Shown piece by piece: positions 38,301 through 50,300 of a DNA stretch of 64,000 bases. The stretch lies in NCBI GenBank assembly GCA_016165875.1, contig JABBOT010000005.1, forward strand, positions 17,467,131 through 17,531,130. Reading direction: 5' to 3'. The position numbers and the translations under genes were made by a program. Each line of letters opens with the position of its first letter. The first letter of the stretch is position 1. The notes beneath the pieces were generated by a model, which had not been told where the DNA came from, did no database searches, and saw nothing but the letters and a program-made list of their open reading frames with translations. This DNA is from Acanthopleura granulata. Lineage: Eukaryota; Mollusca; Polyplacophora; Chitonida; Chitonidae.

Positions 38301-41300
38301 TCAAGAATACTTCACTTCTACGATGGTGACCAGCAGAGCCTAGGACAAACCATGGCTGTCCACAGATTGCTTGCAGACCTTCCAGGAAAGAAAGGCAGCG
38401 TAAGCTTTCTTGAATTTAAAAATTCAATTACTTAGACATTAGGTACAAGATTTGAAGTGTAGAATAATATTTCCAGTTAAAACTTGAGATTTTCACACTA
38501 TGTGGTGAATGTTTTGTATGAAGAACATAGGAAAAGAGTTGTGTGATTCAAAATTTAATTTACAATTAACAGTATGTCAGGCCTGAAGGTTCTCTAGGAG
38601 TAAGCCAGTAGTGTTTTGTAAATGTGACGCTGGTTAACTGACAAAGGCGTGCGTGTGGACTTGGCTGTAGATAGGTTAGGTAGTGAACATGGTTGTGATC
38701 ATGTCTGTGGACTTGGCTGTACATAGGTTAGGTAGTGAACATGGTTGTGATCATGTCTGTGGACTTGGCTGTAGATAGGTTAGGTAGTGAACATGATTGT
38801 GATCATACCTGTGGACTTGGCTGTGGATAGGTTAGCTAGTGAACATGATTGTGATCATGCCTGTGGACTTGGCTGTACATAGGTTAGCTAGTGAACATGA
38901 TTGTGATCATGCCTGTGGACTTGGCTGTACATAGGTTAGGTGTTGAACATGGTTGCTGTACATAGGTTAGGTGTTGAACATGGTTGTGATCATGTCTGTG
39001 GACTTGGCTGTACATAGGTTAGGTGTTGAACATGATTGTGATCATGCCTGTGGACTTGGCTGTACATAGGTTAGGTATTGAACATGATTGTGATCATGCC
39101 TGCGGACTTGGCTGTACATAGGTTAGGTATTGAACATGATTGTGATCATGTCTGTGGACTTGGCTGTACATAGGTTAGGTAGTGAACATGATTGTGATCA
39201 TGCCTGTGGACTTGGCTGTACATAGGTTAGGTAGTGAACATGATTGTGACCATGCCTGTGGACTTGGCTGTGCATAGGTTAGGTATTGAACATGATTGTG
39301 ATCATGCCTGTGGACTTGGCTGTACATAGGTTAGGTATTGAACATGATTGTGGAATTGTAATTGTTGGATGATATTCAAAGTTGAACTGTTAATATCCAT
39401 AGTTGGTTAGCTACATGCCACTAAATCTTCAATCAGGTTGGTACAAACAGCACTTTCAGAATATTTTGTCAGCCATTTTTTGGCAAGTTTCAAGTTCCTT
39501 TATAAATTGTGTGGCTTTGAGGACATATGACCTAGAAGACGTATAAATATTTGATTTTCCAAGTTATGGCCAATTGAACTAAAATTTTCTTTTGGTGGTA
39601 AGTAGGAAATTGTAAATCAGTCAGTGAACCGGTGGCCTTGACAATGTAATGTGTGTAATGTCTGTAATGTGGTGTTGATAATTTTCTCGTCAGCTGGAGG
39701 ATAAGTCTCAGCGCCTCGACCGTTGTGAACGAGAGCTGAAACAGACAGCTGAGCTACAGGAGAAGTTACTGGGGGAGAGACGGTAATAACACGCGAAATC
39801 CAAGTCCTTCAGCATTCATTTCGCTAAATCAAGCAGCTTATTTTTAGAAGGTTTATACAATGAGAACACAGTTTTTTTGTTGTTGTTTTTTTTTTGTTTT
39901 TTAAACAAGGACATTCTCTATTTTTTTTCAACTGGATATTTTTGAGGGTTAATGTCAAGCTGTATTGTTGGAGTCTTTGTAAACACATTACAGATAACCT
40001 GTATGAACCAAATCAACATTAACACTATTATGGAGGCCTAAGTAGTGTATGTGAATGATGTACAAATGTTACTGTAATTTGTCATTGGACACTGTTAGGA
40101 TGTTGTTATTTGTCGTCTTGCACGTCTTCAGAGTTCTGCGATCAGAACTGACAGAGTTAAAACAGAGAGCTTCCACCTCCAGAATAGAAATTGCCAGTTT
40201 GAAGAGAGAAATTAACAGGTAAGCTTTCTGTCTTTTTTTTTTCTTTACATACCTTAAAGATCATTACTATCTCAATATATATATATATATTTATATTCTC
40301 AAACTCCAAAATTTGTGTCTAGATCCTGTTATCCAGGTGTATATTAAAGTTAAGCAAGGCTTAAATTTTAATACCAGTCTTGATTTTATTCAAAACTAAT
40401 AGGGCTTTAGCCTAAATCAAAGCTTAGTTAATACCTAGCTTAACCACTAACTCACTTTTGAACATTTGCGGGCAGAAGTTGTTAAATAGTAAACAACAAA
40501 GTTAGAAATATTTGCTTATTTCAAGTCTTGTTGGTGAATCCTCAGATTGGAAAAGACTGTAGAGAGAGGGAAATTACTGTTGAAAAGAGAGGCAGGAGCG
40601 GTGACATCACGGGCCGGCAGAAGTAAACATGTCAGACGACCTCTGTCTGCCAGACAGGTACACAGGAGGACTTCATTAGTGTTGTAATATACTCTATGTT
40701 TCCTGAGTCAAACTGTAGGATCATGTGTTCTTGACATCGTAATTTCAAGCATTGTTAACTTAAACTCAGAGTCTTCAGACTCATGTGATGAGCTTCAGAC
40801 TCAGCACTGTGATGAGCAACATTCTTTGAAAAATGTCTTCGATGTCTTGATGTGATTCTGCACATCAATTTTAAGGCAAGAGATGAGGCAGAACTATAAT
40901 GTTATTCTTCATCTTGTAATTTAATCACTATTTCAGAAGCGATTCTATCTGTTATTTTAATTTGGGTGAAAAATTCGGTCGAATAATGCGAGTAAAATAT
41001 GTTTTGTAGAACTTGTATGTCTCCATGTGCATATGTGTCTATAAACATGCATTTACAATGTATATGTTTTCTGCTGTAGAAACGTTTTTTTTATTCAGTC
41101 CATGGCTTTGACTTTTGATCTGCAGAATGTAGCGTTTTAATTTTTTGTTTTAGCATTGTTCAAAGAATGTGAGTTCCAGTACAGACAAATCTTCCTCCGT
41201 GCTTGAAGAGGATGAGGAGGATGACTGGGAGGAAGTCACTTCAGAAACGTGGGTATATAACTAGATTACAGGTGCTCTAGATGAACTCTAGAACCATTCT

Positions 41301-44300
41301 ACAAGTGTGCTCTTAGTGAGCTAGTGGCATGCCTGACTTTATTTCGAAATATGCACAAAATCATGAACTAGATGAGCTGGGAAGTGGCTGACCACTGACA
41401 TAAATTCTGAGTGTTCCTCATTTTTTAATAACCTTTAGTAAGAAAACTCAGCAGATAGGAATGTACAATGTACTTGCATTTACTGATGCATAGGAGTGTT
41501 TGTTTGACCAGAATAAGCTGTGTGTCAGTTCAAATCCAGACCACAGTAGATGATGTGGTGATGCGTAACAGTTTTTTGTCAGGTGAAGATGCAGAATTTG
41601 GATTTCTATGAAATCTAGTTACGTGTATAAATGGTAATAAAATCAATTTGCCATTCAATACTGACTGTAGGAAGAAATAAACTATGTGTAGGTGATTTGA
41701 TCTGAAGACAAATAGCCAATATCTCACACAGTATGTATGTGATTTGTTTGTACAGTGAGGAAACACTCACAGAGAGTGACAGCCTAGGGAGGGCCATAGT
41801 GACAGCGTCACGGTCGTTTGTAACCAACTCAGAGTCCACGGACTCTGCCCACAGACCAGCACAGTTCAGACGCAGGGTGAGTATTAGTACTTTGTTAACC
41901 CAGCAAGATATATAGTAAGAGACCCCACATTTCCTCCATCCATATGCAAATTGTATGCTCCCCTTGTAGATTTGCTTAATGCCCCATCGTATAAACAGGA
42001 AACAGAATAATTTCATTGTAATTTGTAGAAACAGAGTTCCATTGTAAATATAGAAACACAGTTTACATGCATTTTCTGGGTAGTCACTTAGGAGAATTAT
42101 CTTTTGTCAGAAACAATAATTTACACAGACAAAATGAAGTGTAATGGTGCATATAAAATGACAGTACTGCTCAGGTGCAAAACAAGTGACGTTCGGAAAG
42201 TAGACAATGTGTGGAAAAATATTCATTATGGAATTTTCCTTACCTTCCTTTCTTACAGAGATGAGTCTTAACATTGAAAACATTTACCACAGACTAGTTA
42301 GTTTATTTTTGGATATTTATTTGAGTATTTCTGAACCTAACTTAACTATATGCTTGAGTGAACATAATTTTTTTGTTTGTCATTAAATTTCTCCATTTTT
42401 TTGGATCTGTTTTTCGGACATAGTCTAAAGTAAAGCAGAAGAGGCCAGTTTGTCGACCAGTACCCAGTGCTAGGGTTGTCCGTCCATCCACCAGAGATGT
42501 CCAGTGCTCGACCAGTGACCACTGCTTTAGGAGGAAAAGTGAGAAGTCATCATCATCTCTAGCAACTAGTTCCTTTTGTCTATTTTAATGTTAAACTTGT
42601 TGTTTGTAAACAACACATTTGTCTTTTCATGTCCCAGTGCAAAATTCTTGTTCTGGTTTGTGGTTTGGTTTTTTGGCTTGCCATTATGAAGTAAGGCAGT
42701 GTATTGCGAGAGTGGGAGAAAAGTGACATCAGTGTCGACATTGGTGTTGAATGTCCAGTTAAACTCTTTTGTTAAGGTTAGCTGTCGGGTCAACTGAAAG
42801 CTGCAATTTAAGGGTGGGTTTCAACTAACTGTTGTGAAAATAGGCAAGTAACTGTAGAAAAATTTAAATAGCAATATTCCATTGTGTTTTCAGTCTACAG
42901 AGATGCTTCAACTTCTCCAGTGGCTGTTTTCAATTCTACTCCAACAAGACGCTCTCCTACGCAGAGACAATTGCACAAGCAAAAACCCCTGCAGCAGAGA
43001 GTGGAAAGTCTGCAGCAGCAGGTGGGTTGACATATGTCCTAGCAATTTATTTAAAGTTGGTTGCTTTGTATCAATTAAAGAAGTTACATGTAGAAGACTA
43101 AATAGCAGGATCCCCAGTTGCTTGTTGAAATCCCTGGAAGGCCTTCCCTTCAAAAAGAGTTCATTTTGTGATAACCCCTGAAAGTTCTTTATTTTTTGTG
43201 TTAATTTTGAGTGACCTGTACATGATGTTTTGTATTTAAATGAAAATGATCTTTTAAAGAGGTGGAAACAACACATGTAGGATATTAGTTTAGTGAAAGT
43301 CCTTTAAAGCAAATAATATAAAAATTTTCAAAAAAATAAAAAATGTATGCAAAACTCGGTTTCATTTTTATGCGTAATTTATCTGCTGTTTGAATTAGCC
43401 GGCTGTAGGACTTAATAAAGAAACATTCAAATGTTATCACATCAGAGAGAATTCAAAATGTGTGCAGCAGATTTAAGTGATAATAGTTTTATCAGGAGAT
43501 AATATTGTCTATACAGGATTTTGGTGCAATGTTCACTAGATGGGAAGTAAAAAAAATGTGTGATGCCTGAAATGAATGGTAATTTGATGCACAAAATTTT
43601 GTCGATAGTTTCAGCCTGGTTTGCTTTGTCTGTCCTCAGCTGCTGGCTGTGCGAGATTCTCGATCCAATGCCCTCAAGACAGTCAGTGATCTAAAGGAGA
43701 CCAATCAGCAGCTCCATACAGATTTGAATCTGGCCAATCAGAGACTCAAGATGGCAAAGCAGAATATCCAGGTATTATTGATGGACTGATTTTGATGGCT
43801 GTCTTTAGTTTCTGTCCAAGCGAACAAGCTATGATGCATACGAAACATTCCCAACAACAGCAACATCCACAATTATAAGAATGCCATCTTCGAGTACAGC
43901 TGCCCATTGCAACTAAAAAATTAATATACTCTGAAGAAATTTGCCATGATGAAATTAACTTTTGATTTTTCCTTGTGCATGATACATGCCTAATAAACCA
44001 TGACAATACAGCTCTCTATGTTGATCACTCTGTAGGCTGGTCAAATCCTATCTTTTAAAGGGTCCATCCACTTATTCAGGACCCGAGATGCCAGATCACA
44101 TGAAATCTTACAAATACAAGCACAAATACACAATGACAGTGTCACTGTCATTGTGTGTTTGTGCTTGTATTTGTTCTAAATGATTTGAAAGACAAAAGAA
44201 ATGGCTGCAAAATGTGTGCCGTGACCACTGCCTCCATTTCTTACTACATGCCTAGTTTTGTTTTGCACCAGAAAATGAGCGAGGACTTGGACAGAGCGGT

Positions 44301-47300
44301 TCGTGAGAAAGAAGATTTAGAGAGTCGTCTGATAGGGGAGAGTACCATGTCTGACAGCAGGCACACAGACCATGAGTGGAAGGCACTGGAGAACAGGCTA
44401 AAGGTAACATGCCATGAAAGTGTGAATGAAAAAATTAAATTTGACACACAAAGAAAACTTATCAAATACTTCTTTTGGTGCAGACACTCACATATTTTCA
44501 GTAGAATATCTTTCTACCTTGCAAACAAACATTAGAACATTTTTCTATGATGAATAGACCCCTCAGAATGAGACAAAATGAGTCATTTTAGTTATGGTAG
44601 AAATTTTAGATCAAATAGAAATACTGTTAAACGCCTTCTTCTTGTCATTATGCTGACTGTTGTCGTGTAAATGAAATAGTCTTGAGTACTGCGTAAAACA
44701 CCAATCAAATACATATAAAACCCCTCTCCTGCCAATATTTTCTTTGATTAGCGTGTTCTGTCTTTCCAAAGAATATTTGCAATAGTAGTAGCCATGTTTT
44801 TGGGTAGAGGCAGCTGAGCAGAGCACAAAGAAAATGTCCTCACCTTAGTGGGCATGCCTCTTGGAGCCTGTCATACAAAGCTGTTGAAATGCTTTGTCAG
44901 CCACATTTACTGTGGTGACGTGTCTCTCCTACTGTGTAGCCTATGTTATGTCAGGCGCATTTTGTTGCAGATTTGTAAGATGGACCCCAGATACCTCTAA
45001 AACAATGAGACCTCAGATCAACTATTTGACCTTGAAAATGCATTATTAAGAAGCTGTTAAGTAGATTATATACATTTACTTGTATAGCTACCGTAAAAAC
45101 ATTAAATATGATATGAAAATCTGTCTGAAATAGCACTTATACCATACCTCACATTTACCTTATACAATAACTTTGCACTCTAAATTTTGTGAAAATTAGC
45201 TTTGATTAAGTTGTGTTCACGTTGTGCTACAATGTTTTGGCCATATCAACTTAAGAAACAAAAATGTTTTAAATTTATTTTCAAGTTTTGTTAAATTCTG
45301 CAAGTTGGTAGTGAAAATCACATGGTGGGAGTGCATCCTTATTAAGTTTTTTTTATGTAGGTTGAGTTACGAACAATGTTGATGTTGTTGTGCAGAGTGC
45401 TACATTTGAGGTGACTCGACAGGCTGGGTTGATAAGGACCCTTAGAACTGAGGCAGAGACGGCCACAGACCAGGTGAAGACTTTACAGGACAGGTGAGTT
45501 AATAACTTACAGAATCTGATAACGGTTGATACGACAGAGCAGGTCCCAGTGTTGTTATATTTGGTAAAATCTCAAAGGTTGTGCTCAGTGACATTTGCCC
45601 AGGTTTTGACCATATGACAAGTGATGACATAGCAGGGCAGTGCTAGTGAAACAAAAGCTACGTGTTATGTGTGACAGACACTTTTAACACATTAGTTGTA
45701 GAGAGTTTTGGAATATTTTGGGGTCAGACTCATCTGATCAAGTGAAGTCTGGGAACTTTTTATCAGATTTTTATCTGCAGTTTTGTTAGAAAAGGAATAT
45801 GATGTTTAGCCACCTGTACAGATTTGTGGAGAAATTTTTGCGCAGGTAGAAAAGAAAATTACCTACATGCGACAGGTAGAAAGGTATTTCATGCCTTGAT
45901 TGCTAGCTGTCAGTGAATCCGTACATTGTCTTGATCCTTACAGAGTGAACCGTCTGGAGAGAGACAACAGTCAGAAGCGGTCTCTGTTGGAGGAACAGAG
46001 GTCACGCCTCAAACAGGCACGCGACAGTGTTCACAATGAGGCTACACTCATCGTAAGTCAATCTCTGTGTCTCTGCAGACACAAGGAAATCATTGTGCAT
46101 TGGCAAATGTTTTTAGTCATGACAAGCAGCCCTCTTCTAGAAGTTGCCCTGTTTTTCAGTTGGTCTGTGACATGCTACTACTCTGGTATATTCCATCATA
46201 AGTGATCATATTTTTTTCAGTCATGTTGGTGAGTGTTTCGTGTCGTTCTCAAGAATATTTGACCTATTTGATCGCATCCAGGTTTATTGATGAAGGAAAC
46301 TTGGCAGACTGAAGTAAACGACTGCGGTTCATCATGTCGGGTTTTTCTAGCCATTTTCGAGAAATGTTGGAAAATTGAGTTTTAGACAAATTTTTTATTG
46401 AGTTTTCATGAAATAAATGGAGTTTTTGATACATTAGTGATGAGTTTTCTGATTTGTTCAAATTGTGTTTCTAAAAAGCTATTGGCCAGAAAACTCCCTG
46501 CAGGTATCTGACAAATCCCCTGACCTAAGGCTGCAGCGAAATCAGTGAATTTATGTAATGTTCTGCTTTATAAAGATGTGTTGTGTTGATATCATGTTGT
46601 TCTTTTTCAGTATTGAAAGTTTGACCTTGATATGTTTTCAGTCTGACCTTGAGGCAAAAGTTCAACAACTTACAGATGCTAATGACAAAATTAAAATTCA
46701 GGTAATGTTACCTATTAAGTTTTCAGTTAAATTTTTTTCCTGTGTTTTTCAGTTAGTTTCTTTTTTATCTGTATAAATGGAAGCACAGTTGTTGTGTTTC
46801 TAAGTGTGAATTTGAATAAAATCAATGTGTACTGACTTTGGTTTTTCAACTGTTTCACTTCGTATTTTGAGATGTTCTGTGCTTGTACAGAGACTTGAAG
46901 TCAGACTGGTTTGGAAATAAAATGACGACAGGCTTGCATGTGCATGTCTGTGACATGGTGATTGTGTAGGCATACTTTGAGGAATTTTTTTCTCTGTAAA
47001 GTGACAAACGTGTTATTATTTTTTCTATTTGGCTGATAAAGTCAGTGGACATATAGCTCTATAATCGAAAATTCATGAAAAAGGATATTAAATTAATATG
47101 GTATATTTTATTTGCAGTTGGAATCATCCAAGAAAAGGTTAACGACCATTTTGAAAGAAAAGAAAGAATATGAGGAGAGATTCTTCAAGGCTGCCTCAGA
47201 GCTGGAGAAAAAGGTAAAGTGTGGACTAGCTGGGTCGTCCTTTAGTAGCCTAGGCTACATATTTGAATGTCCCTGAAGGTTGACTTTCTTGCAGGATCAC

Positions 47301-50300
47301 AGATAAATAGTGGTAGCGCAAGATACCACTTGTGTTTTGTCACTGTTTCCAAAACTACTGTAAATCACTTAATGCAATTTCATAGAAATACCCACCAACT
47401 AATCACACCATCATACAAGCTCACTAGAAAACAAACGGGTGAATAACGTTAATGTGGAAAAGTTATGTGTCATTTGCTGTAAATCTCATAATTGCATATG
47501 ATTTTTCATCATCTTAATGCGACAGGGTGATTAGTAGATTAAAGCTTCCATGAAATTATACGTGATTTACTGTGCTCACAATCATCAGGGTTGCTCTTCA
47601 ATCCCTGAGAATTACAGGATGGCGGGTCAATCTAATTGTAGGGCTGAGAATTTTTTCTGGATCGTCCCTGTCTCATACATTAGATTTCACAGGGCTTCAT
47701 GGTGACAGTAATGAGCAATTTGGTTTGATCTTGCCTGACGTTGGCTGTCAACTTGCATAACTTGCTGAGCATAGGTGGTTTTACTCAGTGCAGTCCGGTT
47801 ATTTTACCAATAAAATTGGCTGCAACCTAAAAATTCTTGGGTATGACGTTAAATATTTATTTATTTATTTATTTATTTGATGGGTGTTTTACGCTGTACT
47901 CAAGAATATTTCACTTATACAACGGCTGTCGGCATTATGGTGGGAGGAAACCGGGCAATGCCGACTTGAACTCACAGTGATGGGAGGCTTCGGGTTATTG
48001 CGCTGCGCTAGCGCACTAACCGACTTAGCCACGGAGGCCCCGAGGTTAATTAGGAACAAAAATAAATGACATAAATTTGCAATCCTCATCAGGAAATACA
48101 TCGCGACTTCAGTGTTGGACTCTTGTCTGTTCATTGTATTCATGGACATAGATATCGAGGGTTTAGTAAGGCTTGTGCGGTACATATGTGTACTATGTGT
48201 TGCTTTCCTCTCCAGCCATACGTGGGAAGGTCTGCCAGCAACCTGCGGATGGCTGTGGGTTTCTCTCAAGCTTTGTTCAGTTTCCTTCCACCATAATGCT
48301 GGCTGCAGTCATGTAAGTGAAATATTTTTGAGTACGGCATACAACACCAATCAGTCAAATAAATAAATATGTGTTGGTTCCCCCAGAGTAAGCAGCTTTC
48401 TGAGTGTCAGGCGAGGAAAGCAGACCTGGAGTCGGCCATGTCAGATCTGGAGTCCACGGCCCAGCACCAGCTCCACGGACTGGCCAGTCACAGCGAGGCG
48501 GCCATCGAGGCCATTCAAGTCCAGCTCAAGGCCTCACACACAAAGCTACAGATCTTCCAAAAGTTTGTCAAGGTGAGAAAGAGGGAGAGAGTATTTTCAC
48601 TGCTTTAGAGGGCATCTATCTGGGCACATGTAGTTTTGAAATTTTTGAACTTGTATGTAACTGGTGCATACGAAGTATAAAGACACATTTTGACCCATTT
48701 AAGAGTTCAGTAATTGAATCTGGGCTGAATTGAAACTGGGCTGAAATTGTCATTATCTGGTGAACTTTGAAAGGTGAAATGATTGTTGTTGATTTATACT
48801 TTCAATGCAGTGAAAAATGTCTGGCCATGTGGGTGTCTAATTTGGGTGCTTTGTATTTTGGGCAGACCTTTTACCTTTATGAAATACCTGTATATGTAGA
48901 TGTAATCAAAAGCCTTGAATTTTTCCTAGAACAAGCACTGTTGATGTGTGGAAGGACAGTGTCCAGGAAATCAACTGGTTAGGCTGTGTTGATACACATA
49001 TATATATATAGGTATGTGCACCTAGGTATGTGTGTGGCGCCACAGGCCCGCTCCCTCACCAAACTACAGCGAGCACCTGGAGAGGCACCGCCTGCCTGTG
49101 GCCACTCCCATATATAGTAACATCTGTATAATATGTGACATTGTTTATGTACTCCTGACAGGCCCTGGTCCATGAGGTATGTGTGAGGTGCCAGCAGGCC
49201 CGCTCCCTCACGAAACAGTACAGCCAGCACCTGGAGAGGCACCGCCTGCCTGTGGAGCGGTCCTTACAGAAAGCGCAGAGTGTGGCCCGAGACATCCTCA
49301 ACATCTCCCAGTCAGACATGGACGAACTGATGAGCGTGGACATGGACAGGGAAAACACCGTAAGCTCTAATAATCTATCTACCTGGGCATTTTTTCACTA
49401 GATAAACGTATAATTTGTGGAATTTATTTCACAGCTAATAGCATTGCTGTACAAACTGTAAGTCAGAAAGGTGAAGAATCATGTGATTTATGTATGTGAT
49501 TTACTGTTACTCACAGAAGTTGGTACATTATGCTGATTAATCAGTGAAAAGGTCTAGGAAGATATCATTGATTTTTGGTACATTTTTTGGTTACAATCTG
49601 AGATCGACGAACTGGCTAGGTCGCTGTGAAAAACTCCCTCTGTTCTTACACATTTCTACTACTTGCACCTCTTGAAACAATTCTGTGGCCTTCCAAATGT
49701 TGGGGATTGAGTTCAACAAGGGAATTCCATGATTCTGTGGCTAAGTTTGTCACTTGTACATTTCTTTCATGCCTTTGGTGTTTTCTTTTCTGTAATACTG
49801 GCATTTTTGGGACTCCATGTCCAGAATACCATGAGTTTTCCATGTTGATCGAATACATGTGTGGAGAATTTGCCTACCCAAACACTAGCCTATAGAATAA
49901 GAGCACTCTAGTGATGGTGTTCAGTACGACACATTTGATGTTATCTCTAGTGGTCTTGTGTTTTCATGTCTGTATTGTACATTTTTTCTTTGGTGTCTGT
50001 ACTTGGTTCACATGACAGCTGTTGTTATCATTTCAGGATACAGAGATTGAAGAGGAAAAACGGAGAGATAAGAAGTGGAGTAAAAAGTGTGAAAGATTGA
50101 TGACATCGCAGGTGAGAATTTCAGTAACTTCTCCTTTTGAGAAGGTTTTCTCATTTATTTGCAGCAGATTTTTGCTGTATTTGGCCCAAAATTTTATGCC
50201 ATGACTAAGTTACTAATAATCCCGGATTCTGAGAGTTTCATTCTTCTCTGAAAGGTGGTTTTATGTTTGTTTGTAAGGTAGGTTAATATTATTGTGGGAA

